A DNA stretch of 64,000 nt from Sweltsa coloradensis (taxonomy: Eukaryota; Arthropoda; Insecta; Plecoptera; Chloroperlidae): positions 62,001-126,000 of the forward strand of contig JAMZAV010001844.1 in NCBI GenBank assembly GCA_024449915.1. Reading direction: 5' to 3'. The notes beneath the pieces are model-generated. The model did no database searches, was not told the origin of the DNA, and saw nothing but the letters and a program-made list of their open reading frames with translations. Below are positions 44,640-56,213 of the stretch, one piece after another; position 1 is the first letter of the stretch, and every line of letters starts with the position of its first letter. Made by a program: the position numbers and the translations under genes.

Positions 44640-45421
44640 CTAGGAAAACGCTAAAGTCCCGCCGCGTTGATGGATGAGCGTTTTTGTAATTTTTTTGTTT
44701 GCGTTTTTTGCGTTTGTTTGCACTTTTCCTTTGCAAGTGCTTTTTGAATGCATTGTAGGTGATTGTTGCCAAGTTTCTTTTGTTACGTGTTAATTGGTAT
44801 TATAAACCTCAATAAACTCATATTAAAACCTTTATTTCTGTGGATTCTGGCTAACTTTTTCAACTTTTTCTTTCAAAAGGTACAACATCACCATAACCTT
44901 AATGTCCATGTGAAATCTGAACGTTGTAGCCCCACCCGTTTGGTCAGAATCGGCCCGAATGGGACGAAAATATCGCTCTAAAAATCGAAAAACATATATT
45001 AAAACCTTTATTTCTATGAATTCTGGCTACTTTTTTCAATTTTTTTTTTTCAAAGGGTACTACATCTCCATAATATTAATGTCCATGTGATATATGAACG
45101 TTGTAGCCCCTCCCGTTTGGTCAGAATCGACCCAAATGTGACGAAAATATCGCACTAAAAATCAAAAAAAAATCGTAAAAGTACGATATTCTTATTCATG
45201 AGAACATATTTTTTTCGATTGTACCCAAAACAATACACCTCTAAGTTCAGAGAAAACAAAGGTCCCCTCCAATTTCATCAAGATCGCATATGCCGTTTGC
45301 CCGGAATCGAGCGAACAAACAGAGGGAAAAAAAAAAAAAAAAACACCAGAGCTAAATATTTTGGGGGGTCAGTGAAATTGAAGTCTTCGCTCCACTCGCT
45401 ACGCTCGCTACGCTCACCCAA
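44640..45421 (+). mobile_element. Family C element, copy 5
   Basis: CTAGGAAAACGCTAAAGTCC to CGCTACGCTCACCCA; the right inverted repeat has one change. Nested in the Harbinger-type element, hence younger than it. Confidence 0.85.
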
Positions 45422-46034
45422 TTACAATGGACAAAGAATCGAAAAGACATCAAGAGTGTTTTTTTCCATCCATTAAATTTTCATACAAATCAACTCTTGG
45501 AAGAATGAAGTTATTTAGAAAAATAGCCTGCTGTAAAAAAAATGTTGTGTCTAAAACATGTTATGAAGTTTAGACCCTAGAATCAGATCTTTACTGAAGG
45601 GTAAAGTAGGTAAATAAAGAAACCCTGGCCAAGCTTGAAATCTAATTTATTTTACTATACCTTTGACTGTAGGCTACTCTAGCAAGCGGCAAGCCTTATG
45701 GCCTTATGTGGCATTAGGCCCTAGGCCTAGCTACAAAGTAGGACTGGAGCCTAGGCCTAGCTAGACCTTATTAAATAATATACTTCTTGGACCCAGGGCT
45801 AGGCCTTTTGCTACGTGTGAAACTACAGTGTAGTCTAGGCCTAGATATAGGACTAGGCCTAGGGGATAGGCCTAGTAGGCCAACTGGGACTGGGGCCTAG
45901 GCCTCATGTGGGACTAGGAAATAGGTTTATGTCAAGTCTAGGTCAATTAATGGGCATGTATATAGGCCTAGGCCTACCTAGTGATTGAAGCCTGTATGTT
46001 GTTGTCAGAAGGTACCAGACACTGTGTTATGATA

Positions 46035-46234
46035 TGCAAAACCACGTACAAAAATCTGTCATCCCAATAGGTAAAATTATCGATTCGTTGGCGAGATCCA
46101 TTACGCCTTCTTGGCCGTTCAATAAAATTAATAAAATTTACAGTCTTCTTCTTCATCAGAAAATTAAAAGCAAAAACTAAACCAACTGAACCAACATAAC
46201 CTAAAACTCTACCAGCCGCCATCTTTATACACAC
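46035..46234 (-). pseudogene. Possible first exon of a Harbinger transposase
   Basis: A minus-strand frame starting MCIKMAAGRV ends in RPRRRNGSRQRIDNFTYWDD followed by RFL and GTACGT, a plausible splice donor near 46045. Arg-rich leaders with an 'xYxD..F/L' box occur at the start of Harbinger transposases. The downstream exons are absent. Weak but consistent with the element around it. Confidence 0.35.
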
Positions 46235-46442
46235 ATTTATCTGTCAGTTAAAGTTTAACCAGCACCTCATCTACCAGTTAGTTTACTTGCCAGTTAGGGC
46301 CCAATTTAACTTCCAGGTAAGCTAACTGGCAGTGGAAATACACCAAATCTGACTTAACTGGCAGATAAATTTACTTGCCACTTTAACTGGACATTGAAAT
46401 ACCGGGCCTTACAGACGTAATGTGTACGGGGAAATTATCACG

Positions 46443-46525
46443 ACGAGAGAAACTAGGGTACTTCAACCGGGAGGGTCATGTTGCACGGCCTGTGACATAT
46501 AACGTTTTATTAGGTATGTAATTAA
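46443..46525 (-). mobile_element. Module B, part 1, split by two nested insertions
   Basis: GAGAAACTAGGGTACTTCAACC to TTTTATTAGGTATGTAATTA; the 3' UTR resumes at about 49226. Confidence 0.65.
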
Positions 46526-47285
46526 CTAGGAAAACGCTTAAGTCCCGCCGCGTTGTTGGATGAGCGTAATTGGTGCATTGAGCTGCCATGTGTTATGCGG
46601 ATTTTCTGTTGTTCTGTGAAAAAATCATTACTAAGTTGAAGTTTTTTTAAAAATTAAATTAAATTAAATGAAAAATTACTTAAATTTTAAATTTTTTAAT
46701 TAATTGTAATTTTAAAAAAGGAAAAAATCGTAATATTGAAATTTTCATAAGAAATAATTATTCGATTGCGCACAAATTTTACACAAATATGTGAATTTAT
46801 AAAATTAAGGTTCTGTGAAAAAATTATTACAATAGGATAAAACATGTTGGTGTTATAAGTCAAAGAATTGTTATAAAAAAAGGAAATAAAACGTAAAATT
46901 TCTATTTTCATAAGAAATAGTTTTTTGATTGCGCTCAAATTTCACACGAATACATACATTCATAAAATTAAGGTTCTGTGAAAAAATCATTAAAATCGGA
47001 CAAAGCATGTAGGTGTTATAAGCTGTAGAAATTTTTTTTAAATCGAAAAAAATCGTAAAATTGCGATTTTCATGAGAAATAATTTTTTGATTGCGCTCAA
47101 AAACGTGGCAGTTTCTTCGTTCAGAGATTTCGAATGCCCCCATAAAATTTCATCGCAATTGGAGTATCGGTTTAGCCGATATCGTGTTAACAGACACACA
47201 AAAATACGGAAAAAAAAAACATTCCGGATTTTTATCTCCAGTGTGGTAAAATGGAATCTTCGCTTCGCTCGCTACGCTCACCCAA
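46526..47285 (+). mobile_element. Family C element, copy 6
   Basis: CTAGGAAAACGCTTAAGTCC to CGCTACGCTCACCCAA; same subfamily as copies 1 and 2, with the GGATAAAGCATG-type unit repeated. Confidence 0.85.
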
Positions 47286-47289
47286 ATTT

Positions 47290-49207
47290 AAAATAGGGAA
47301 ACCCTATTTCCAACTAAGTCGGGTAGGGGGTGGGAGGTTCCTACCACATTCTTGGCTCCCTGGGGTTATAGAAGCCGGCTAGCAATGCCTGACGCTTCTC
47401 CCACATCATCTTTTTCTTCCTCTACGTCATCTACTTCACTTTCTTTCTCTCCGCTGTCTTCTTCCTCAGGGACCTCCACCAGTTTTTGCCAGATTTTTCG
47501 TTCTTTCCCAACGCCATTCCTGGTTAATCCTTTCCCAAGCTGCATTTCTCCTTTTCAAATCCATTGCTTTAACTTTTTCCCATCTCAGTCTAGGCCTCCC
47601 TCTTTTTCTCTGTTTGTTTCCTGCGTCTTGTTCAAACTGTATCTTCGGAATCCTGTCCTTCTGCATCCTCTTCATGTGTCCAAACCACCTCGGCCTTTCT
47701 TTCCCTAGCTTAAAGTTTAAACTCTCTACTCCTTGTTCTTTCCTTTTCTTCGTGCTCCTCATCTTATCAATCTTCGTAACTCCCATTACACTCCTTAAAA
47801 ATTTCATTTCCGCAGCTTGAATTTGTCTTTCTCTTTACCCCCAACTGGCCATGTCACTGCACCATATGTGAGTACCTGTACAAAATATGCTTTGTATATT
47901 AAAAGTTTGCATCGCCTTGGCACTTCTTTTTTCCAAAGCAGTTTCCTCACAAACTGGAAGAAACTCTCTGCGATACCAGTACGCCTTGCAATCTCCGCGT
48001 CTATTTTTCCATCGTCGGAGATAATGCTGCCCATTGTATTTAAACATATGTGTCTCTACTAGTTCTTCTCCTCGAAGTAGGCCCTACAATCTTTTTCCTA
48101 TTCCCAAACCTCTTCTTCTTCCCCATAACCATCACTTCAGTCTTGTCAATGCTTATCTCTAGTCCAAATTCTCCCGTACGTTCATTCCATTTCTCCACTT
48201 TCTTCTGTACCTCTTCCCATGACTTCCCCCATATGAGTATATCGTCAGCATATATTAAGGTTCTGGACCACTCCGGCCCACCTCTCTCCACTTTCCTCAA
48301 TATCTCGTCGAGTACTATATTGAAGAGCATCGGTGACAGTACACTCCCTTGTCTGAGACCTGTCTTGACTTCAAACTAATCCGTTCTGCCATCCTTAGTT
48401 TCCACGCAACTCACATTCCTCACATACATACTCTGTACTCTTTCCACCTATCTTATATCAATCTTCTTTTTTCGGAGGCATTCCCAAACTCTCTCTCAGG
48501 GAATTTCTGTCATATGCCTTTGTTAGATCCAGAAAAACCATCCATACCTCCTCCCTCAAGCCTCTTTCCACCTTTTCTTTCATTCTCTTTTCTAGTACTT
48601 TTTCATACAGCTTGGCACATTGGCAAAGTAGAGTGACACCTTTATAATTACCACACTGTTTGTTGTCTTTTTTTTAAATATTGGTACTTAAATACTCTTT
48701 TCCCAATCCTTTGGAATCTTTTTATCTCTCCAAGCTGCAGTCAACACTCTGAAAATCCAGGACTCTCCGTCTTTTCCCTGCTGCTTTAATCATGCCTACA
48801 ACTATTTCATCTACCCCGGGTGCCTTCCCGTTTTTCATTCCCTTCAGTGCCAATTTAACTTCCGCTTCTGAAAGCTCTTCTTCTTCCTCATCTTCTACTT
48901 CGTCTTCTCTTGCTTCACTAGGGGAATCTTCGGTAATACTTTTGTTCGCTGGTCTTCCATTCCTTAAATCCTCTACATTTAACAAACTCTCAAAATAGTT
49001 TTTCCATAACGTTTTCTTCTCCTGCAAGTCGTTTGTAACGGTTCCGTCTTCTTTTCGTAGGAAATGTGAAACTCTCCCCCTTTTCTCCTTCATAATGTTG
49101 TACAACAATTATTATTTCCTTGAAAATCTTCCTCCAATTTCTCTCCGAACTCTTCCATACTCTTTTCTTTTTCTCTAATCACTATTTGCTTTACCGTTTG
49201 TTTAGCC
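47290..49207 (-). pseudogene. Second decayed LINE, RT region
   Basis: Minus strand from 49207: AEVKLALKGMKNGKAPGVDE (RT entry box, about 48790-48850), VWMVFLDLTKAYDR (first catalytic Asp, about 48508-48548), LIYADDILIWG (catalytic YADD, 48229-48259), GLEISIDKTEVMVMG, then ISDDGKIDAEIARR and the C-terminal RWFGHMKRMQKDRIP and KRGRPRLRWEKV. Many frameshifts and stops. The endonuclease is missing. It differs from both the 7.8-14 kb LINE and LINE B; clade not assigned. It lies between family C copy 6 and the rest of the split B module. Confidence 0.8.
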
Positions 49208-49225
49208 CTCACATATTTTATGGCA

Positions 49226-49520
49226 TTTTATTTATTTATAATATAAGAAAAGAAAATTATGGTTATGATAGCTATAGCAAAACAATAATTATTTATTTGA
49301 ATGGAAATTAACAGTTAGAAAGGAAAATGTGTTTAATGGTAATTTAATTTTTTAAGTTTAATAAATTACTTTGAATGAGGAATGTATAAAGTTTGTCGCC
49401 GTTATCATATGAGAGAAAATAGTTTTCATTTGATTAAGAGGAATCAGATTGCGTGCGCAAGGCATTATATTTAGTACAAACTTCTAACATAATATAATGA
49501 ACGGTTATAAATTCATCACA
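49226..49520 (-). mobile_element. Module B, part 2
   Basis: TATAAGAAAAGAAAATTATGG through GTTTGTCGCCGTTATCATATG and GCGTGCGCAAGGCATTATAT; continues the B module at 46443. Confidence 0.7.
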
Positions 49521-49819
49521 TTTGTCACGAATTCATTTGTAAGAATTAACATAAAAATGTTAATTCGTATTGGCCACAACCTTGATGTCAAAAAATAGCA
49601 ATCAACTTCCAGGTAAACACTTAGCGGTGGCTTTAACATCTTCCATTGTTTGTTTAACTTTAACGATGTGTCAAAATGAAAAATTAACTCCTAGACGAGA
49701 CATTAAGACGATCCGTATCCATCTGGGCCCAGGGTAAGATTTGGCCCAGTGCATCCTCTGCCGATCATACAAGGCGAGATAAGAGGCCATCTCGTAAACA
49801 TCAGCTGGTTAGTTCTAGT
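49521..49819. other. Spacer with an A head scrap
   Basis: CATCTGGGCCCAGGGTAAGATTTGGCCCAG near 49720 resembles the A head. The rest is unassigned. Confidence 0.45.
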
Positions 49820-51069
49820 TTATTGGGATAGAGGGCGCGTCAACCGTTAGTTCATAATGCGCCACTCTATAGCTTAGAGCAGTGGTTCCGAAACTGTGGT
49901 ACGCGTACCCCCAGGGGAACGTGGGGAGTTTCCAGGGGATACGAGGAAAAGTCCAGCATACCAAATATTATTCGTTCTGTCTAATCACAGTTGGTTACAA
50001 AGATAAACCAAAACCACTGCGTGTTATTTGCTCAGAAATTCCTTCCAATAACCGTGTGAACCTTCTCTTCTCCGCCGCCATTTAGAAACCAAGCACGTAC
50101 AATACACAGACAAGCCTCACAAGACTCATATAATGACCTCGTGAGAATTTAGGGCGCTTCAACCGGTAAGGTTAATATATTGTTGATATTGTTTTCAGAG
50201 TTTAGCAAATAAAATTAATAAACACGATTATAATAAAAAGTCTTAAGATGGATATAATTGTTTTGGAATATAAATTATTTTGGATGCGAATTCAACTTGG
50301 CTAAACACCGGACATCTATTAGGAAATGTTAGCAAGTTTGTCGCCATTCTATGAAAAAAGTTACTCAAATGATTGTGAGAGGTCAAATAGCATGCGCAAA
50401 GCACCACGTGTGTCGCATCTAGCAGCAACCTCTTCCTTGTTAGGAGATATCCGTGAGTCAGACGTTTGTGGACAATAAAGGTTTCCTATTTGAAAGTGGA
50501 CCTAACACAGTCACATCTTTGGAACATCCTATACTGTAACATCTACAAACATCACATTTTAATACAAACACTTGAATGTCATGAAAAATCATTGTTTATT
50601 TTTGACGCTCGTGCAATATTTTTTTTTTATATTATGGTATGGATTATTGAACTCTACATGGATAATTCCTGCATCATTTAGATCTATTAAGTTTAAGGGC
50701 GCGTCAACCGTTAGGTCAACGCGCCACTCTAGCCTAGGGGATGTGGCCCATGGGGAGGTCCCATGCTGGTCAGAACCAGCCACGGGTAGGAGGAGGGAGG
50801 GAGCGTTCATACTTCACGCTCGTCAACGTCGTCGTCGTCGTCGGGGTGGTCGTCAAGGAAAGGGGGCAGGGTCTCCGACGACGATTGCTAGAGCTCGCCT
50901 CTAGTTTCTAGCTGATGTTTGCGAGGTGGACTTTTTCTCTTGAATCGCCTTATACGATTAGCAGAGCCTGAGCCAATTCTACCCCAGGCAAAGACGGGGA
51001 CCATGCTGGTCAGAACCAGCCACGAGTAGGGCGAGGATAGGGGGTTCTCACGTCGTAGTCGTCATCCTC
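49820..51069 (-). mobile_element. A-B-A-A run
   Basis: A tail stub 49820-49878; B with 3' UTR and diverged coding end 50146-50470; A with most of its length 50691-50999; and a second A piece directly abutting it at 51000-51069 (CCATGCTGGTCAGAACCAGC). Bases 49880-50145 hold a separate unrecognised sequence (GTGGTTCCGAAACTGTGGTACG). Confidence 0.7.
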
Positions 51070-51142
51070 AAGTAGACTTTGAGTTTATAGTTGGAATCTA
51101 TGAACTCGAGGTGGATGTTTATTGTATATCTACGACGTCGTT

Positions 51143-52420
51143 AGATACTAGGGCGCTTCAACCGGGTGTGTTGATTGCGCCTACTGTTATAACGAAAATT
51201 AATGAATTCAGTTCGTAGTTTGTTTTTAATACTGTTTTATAATAAGTAAAGGCTTAAAAGAAAAGAATATGAAAATTTTTTTGTTGTTATTTAAACGTTA
51301 TTTGGATAGAGTGCGCGTCAACAATTAGTTCATAATGAGCCACTCTGTCCTAGGGGATGTGGGGAGTATCTGTGGGGAGTAGCTGGTCAGAACCAGCAAA
51401 GGGAAGGGGGAGGAAATGAGGGGTTCTCACATCGCGGTCTTCATCGTCTTTGTTATTGTAAGTGTTGTCACGGTCGTCGTCGTCGGTGATGTCAAGAGAA
51501 AAGGTAGAGGTCCCCGACTACGACCGCTATAGCTAGCCTCTCGTTTGGAGAACATACAAACCCAACGTTAGCAAGTTGGGCTTCATATAATTCCTCGCCT
51601 TTTACGATTATTTATTTGAATTTACAAAAATAAAGGTGTTTGATGTGTATTAAAATTGTTTGAAAAAGTTTACTTTGAATGTGCAACATAGAAAGTTTGT
51701 AGCTGTCATCATATGATAAAAGCTCTTCATACATTGATAAAGATGAAACTGCGATTCATTGTTCAACAGAAAAATCTGAAATATTGTCGATTCTTCGAAT
51801 GATTTTATTCGTATTTTTCTAACCCTGTATGAAAACATAAAGTATTATTGAGAACTAATTATTTGTAAGTTTTGACATTACTTAAATATCTATGATAAAG
51901 TTACTTCATTTGTAATTTTCTTGCTAAAATAACCACTACATTGCCATCAATTGCATGTAAAGCCGAAACAAGGTCCAAGAATTGAATAGTTTCCTTCTTG
52001 TTTAGATTACATTGATTATGGGCGCGTCAACCGATATGGTGTAATGCGTCACTCTAGATTAGGGGTTGTATCATTGAGTACTCTAGGACTCGAGAAGTAA
52101 GACGACTTGAGAAACTGCAGGGCGCTTCAACCGTGTAGGTCATATTGAGCCGCCTGCGATATTGTTAGATAATAAATAGAGTGTGTTCTTGCTTCAAGTT
52201 TAAACTAAATATAACAGTGAAAGTGATAAGAGGTTTGTATTGTGTTTGTGTATGAAATGCGTAGATAGTTTGTCGACGTTGTCCGTTATGCGAAAGAAGT
52301 TCTTCATGTGATTGAGAGAGATTAAAGTGTGAGCTCTTATAACAACATCAGGTACATTCTGCAACATATCTTGCATCCAGGAACAATCTTTTACCTTATT
52401 ACAAGACATCAGTGAGTAAG
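51143..52420 (-). mobile_element. B-A-B-A-B run
   Basis: B 51143-51290; A 51299-51610 (head missing its GC-rich end); a B piece 51604-51760 beginning inside the 3' UTR; A tail 52011-52068; B 52112-52420 (GAGAAACTGCAGGGCGC). Strict alternation with one orientation. Bases 51761-52010 are unassigned. Confidence 0.7.
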
Positions 52421-53095
52421 ACGTTTTCTTCTTCTTCTTCTGTTTATTGGCTTCGGATACTTAGTCCATGCAGCCAGTTGATGTGAGTAATAAATTGGAT
52501 CATAGAGTACAAATCTTTGCTAGAATTACATAGCTAAGGGAGGATCAAAGATAATACTATTACTATTACTGCTTACGATGGTAGGGTAGTTGGGTTGCTA
52601 CGATCTTCTCGCTCTGGGCTCGTCGAGCTTCTACCCAGGGTAACTACGACATTAGAGCCGCAGATCGGGGAGCCCTCGAGCCCGATTTATGATAAAATAC
52701 AGTCTACTCAGCTAGGACAGGATTTATAGGAAATTTTGAAGATCTGATTGTCTTTAGTCAACCTCTCTTTACTTATTAAAAGGCAATGTCTTAGTTTTTT
52801 TTATTTTTTTAAACGTTTTAGTGTTTTACCTATCTACTATCTTTGCATGGAGCTGTACAAGCCGCAACTTTGCGTACGCGACCGTTGCGTTGGCTACAGC
52901 GGAAGTAGCGCAGTCTCGTACGACGACGACGTGAGGCGAATCTAAGAGATGACATTTCTGAAGAAGCTCTTGGACGTTCCCTTCACAATTCCAATAGACG
53001 GATATTTTCAGAGGTTCAATAACTGTAACGTAGCCACAGAATGGTGCTCAAAGGTTACCTAAATGAGGCGAAGAAAAGTGCCCTATCTGTACAAC
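52421..53095. other. Unassigned
   Basis: Includes a CTTCTTCTTCTT run near 52428 and a GC-richer stretch (52600-52690). No gene or repeat recognised. Confidence 0.4.
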
Positions 53096-53104
53096 GACGA
53101 TGTG

Positions 53105-53300
53105 AGAAACTAGAGCACTTCAACCGGTAGGGTCATATAAAGCCGCTTGTGATAATATTAGTTAATTTTTTAGTTTATTTGGATTAAGGACTCGTCAACT
53201 GTTATGCTATAATGCACCACTCTATCCTATAGGGGATGTGGCGAGGAAAGTCTTATGCTGGTATGACGGGTTTCTCACGCGTCGCCGTCTTCATCATCTT
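53105..53300 (-). mobile_element. Very short B joined to A
   Basis: B is cut to about 65 bases (GTGAGAAACTAGAGCACTTC to TTAGTTAA) and A starts at 53173 (TTTGGATTAAGGACTCGTC), leading into the composite segment. Confidence 0.7.
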
Positions 53301-53665
53301 TGTCATCGTTCATTTTGTCATGGTCGTCTTCGTTGGGGAGGTTCAAGGAGAGGGCGTTGTGTCATGGTCGTCTTCGTTGGGGAGGTTCAAGGGGAGGGAG
53401 GTGTCCCCGACGACGACTGCCAGAGCGACGGAACTGAAGATGATAAGCACCAAACTAACGAACTTTGCAACGAGTATCACGGAGCCAGTGGAAATCTCTA
53501 CCGCGCCTCGGATATCATTCATAATAAACTGTTTTACGGATATGAAACACAGCTCTCAGGAAAACAACACCGGTCTTGTCTCAAGGAAAATGCGAAACTC
53601 GGTTTTATTGGTTTCCATTCCAAGTACTTTGAGATATTATGACGAGAGCAACATGGGAAATGCAG
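53301..53665 (-). repeat. Composite hydrophobic/acidic segment, copy 2
   Basis: Near-identical to 29.04-29.34 kb. Here the TGTCATGGTCGTCTTCGTTG-GGGAGGTTCAAGG stretch is tandemly duplicated (53316-53390). The minus-strand frame stays open through the shared part, with one I-to-F change. Confidence 0.65.
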
Positions 53666-53684
53666 CCAATACAAGCCTATTAAT

Positions 53685-53935
53685 ACGACGTGATAAACTA
53701 GGGCGCTTCAACCGGTATGGTGAGATTTCGCCGGCTGTGTTATTGAAAGATAATGAAATGAGTTTTCTTCGTGTTTGATTATAGTATTGTTTTCTAAGAT
53801 TATAAGAGGAAAGGAAATACACTTAGAGATGATAGCAAAGAAAAGTGACTTATTTGGATAAAAAATGAAATGTGTTTGATGTGAGTTAAATTTGGTTAAA
53901 CAAAAGCACTTTGACTGAGATATTTACTAATATTG
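53685..53935 (-). mobile_element. LINE 3' end, module B
   Basis: ACGACGTGATAAACTAGGGC to CACTTTGACTGAGATATTTAC. Confidence 0.75.
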
Positions 53936-54097
53936 TAACTGTTGATCTGTTGTTTGTTGTGTCTCACGTTGTGGTCATCGTATTTGCCATCGTTCGTGTC
54001 ATCATAGTCGTCGTCATTATTAAGGAGGTAGCCTCACAGTCCCATGTTAACATCGCGCTAGTTTCCAGTTCTTTTTTTCGGTTAATATGGATTAAGG

Positions 54098-55377
54098 TAA
54101 GGTGACCAGACGTACCGGTTTGACCGGTACAGTACCGTTTTCAAAACACTTGTACCGGTGTCCCGAGAGACTTGTTAAAATGACGTATTTGTACCGGTTT
54201 GCAATTTTGGAAGGGAAATGTCCCGGTATTCTGTCAACTATACTGTGTGGAAGGATAATGTTTTACTTAAAAATACACTCCTCTGATAAATACTAACAGT
54301 TATAACATTGATATAGTACTTCCAATCCCAAGAGATAATTCATTTTCTCTAGGGGTGTGCTAGTATTATTCAATGATTTTGGTGGAGGTGCCGGGTCGCG
54401 CACATGCGTGAAAACGTAAATATCGTTATCTATTCTTAGCGTTACCATACCAACCCTGAATATCCATAATACTAACCTCAGTCATTTGATACAAATTTGT
54501 GTTCTTTTTCGATGTTCTGAACTTTTTTTGGCACAAATAATAAAAATATGTCACTATAATGTTTGTATCAACATTTTCTGTAATACCACTTACTACAGAA
54601 TTATATGTCATAGCCTTGCTCTAATAACATTTGCGCTTAATCATTAAAATGATCTAGAGAGAGATTACATTTTAAATCAATTAGATGTTACTCTTTCACT
54701 TTTGGAGCCAACATATAGACATATCCATAAATAAAATTAATATTGATCATAATGTTAAAAAATTAATATAGCCAAACAGTAATAGTGAAATTTAAAAAAG
54801 ACGAAGTACTCGGACTCGACTCGAATTAAAAAATCAAGACTTGCACACACCTAATTTGCTCAGTCATTATTTGCATTGATATTGTTTATAGATAAATAAA
54901 AAATAAAATGTAATAATCATGCAACTGAACTACGTTTTTGATTAATTACATACCTACACTAATTATTTCGTTGAACAGACAAAATGTATTAAAAGTTAAA
55001 TCATGCATATTATGCGAATTCAATGCATTTTTAATTTTATTTCTTATTATTGATTAGAACTTCATTAGTATGATGCCCTCATCAATACATTACACGCATT
55101 ATTTTCTGCAGAGAGCTTATATTTTATTTTGTACTATCATTTTTAAACCACTAGATTTAGATTTTTGACTACAAAAATGTAGACATTAAAACCATTTTTA
55201 ATTCATATTTTTATGTCAAAACTGTTTTCTGGGCATTTGACCAAATTTATCTCGAAACAAAATATGCCTCCAGCGTCTGGGGCTCGCCCCAGTCCCCGAA
55301 GTGGTCCATGGAGTACAAAGTACATTTCTTACACTTAAGTTGTCCCGGTTTGTAACTTTCAAAATATGGTCACCTTA
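54098..55377. mobile_element. hAT-like DNA transposon, non-autonomous
   Basis: Inverted ends TAAGGTGACCA...TGGTCACCTTA, flanked by the direct repeat ATTAAGG (54091-54097, 55378-55384), which together rebuild the GGATTAAGGACGCG start of an A module. The subterminal region has many GTACCGG/CCCGGT motifs. A scrap near 55275 reads GTCTGGGGCTCGCCCCAG. No transposase frame remains. The 7-base repeat is one short of the 8 usual for hAT, so the superfamily is tentative. Confidence 0.7.
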
Positions 55378-55500
55378 ATTAAGGACGCGTCAACCTATAG
55401 GTCATAATGCACAACTATAGCTTAAAGGGGGGGAGGGGCCCATGCTGATCAGAACCAGCCACGGGTTAGGGGAGAAAAGGAGGTTCTCACGTAGTTCTCT
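55378..55500 (-). mobile_element. Module A tail, split by the hAT-like element
   Basis: ATTAAGGACGCGTCAACC to CAGAACCAGCCACGGG; its first bases lie before the insertion at 54081-54097. Confidence 0.7.
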
Positions 55501-55843
55501 ATATGATTGGGGTAGTTCAAATTAAGTGGGCAAGGCACTATATACAGCTTTACCAAGAAACATTCAACGTACATAATATAACAATTATTTCCAGGATAAG
55601 GGGACTCACGACGAGGACGTTGCTGTATTAAAAGTTCCGCACACTTTTATTTTCGTTCAATAAAAAACGTTGACCCATGAATTTATTTAACTGATCTAAG
55701 ATTTTAAGAAGATCGTAATTATTGAGACAAGCAAACCAATCCACGATGCATTTAGTTTCTAGAAATACATAATAGGGAACGATTGCAGATAGTGGCTAAG
55801 TTCTGTGGGTCAATAAGGTTAGTTCTGATTATCTGATTGTTTA
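55501..55843. other. B coding-end traces and unassigned DNA
   Basis: GTGGGCAAGGCACTATATAC (about 55527) echoes the B coding end. The rest is not recognised. Confidence 0.4.
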
Positions 55844-56213
55844 TTTGGATTAAGGACGCGTCAACCGTAAGGTCATAATGCACCACTCTAACCTAGGAGG
55901 GGGGGGGGTGAGGAAAGGCCCATGCTGGTCAGAACCAGCCACGGGTAAGGGGAGGAAGGGGGGTTTCTCACGTCGTGGTCATCATCTTCTTTGTCATAGT
56001 TCGTTGTGTCGTTGTCATCGTCGTCGAGGGGTCGTCAAGGGAAGGGGGCAAGGTCTACGACGACGATTGCCAGAGCTCGCCTCTATTTTCGAGTAGTAAC
56101 ATACTACCCTTCATACTAGCTGACGTTTGCGAGGTGGACTTTTTCTCTTGAATCGCCTATTACGATTAGCAGAGCCATGCTCTGGGCCAATTCTACCCCG
56201 GGCCCAGACGGGG
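55844..56213 (-). mobile_element. SINE-like module A, full length
   Basis: TTTGGATTAAGGACGCGTC to CCCCGGGCCCAGACGGGG, all internal boxes present. Confidence 0.85.

Larger units (their letters stand above)
44295..46408. mobile_element. Harbinger-type DNA transposon, non-autonomous
   Basis: Inverted ends GGCCCGGTATTTCAATGTCC / GGACATTGAAATACCGGGCC are perfect over 20 bases and flanked by the 3-base direct repeat TTA (44292-44294, 46409-46411), the TWA-type duplication of PIF/Harbinger elements. The AACTGGCAGTTAA-type motif recurs subterminally on both sides. It contains family C copy 5, a GGCCTA-rich patch (45.7-45.97 kb) and one possible transposase exon, but no catalytic region. Confidence 0.75.

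Noticed and set aside
44295..46408. Maverick/Polinton element
   Set aside because: The duplication is 3 bases (TTA), the ends start GGCC and the size is 2.1 kb, all against Polinton and for Harbinger.
47352..48636. Plus-strand frames rich in Ser, Pro and Phe
   Set aside because: They are the antisense of the decayed LINE RT on the minus strand.
53236..53778. 180-codon plus-strand frame
   Set aside because: It runs across an A module, the composite segment and a B module with no domain; the repeat boundaries explain it, and the minus strand carries the more coherent frame.
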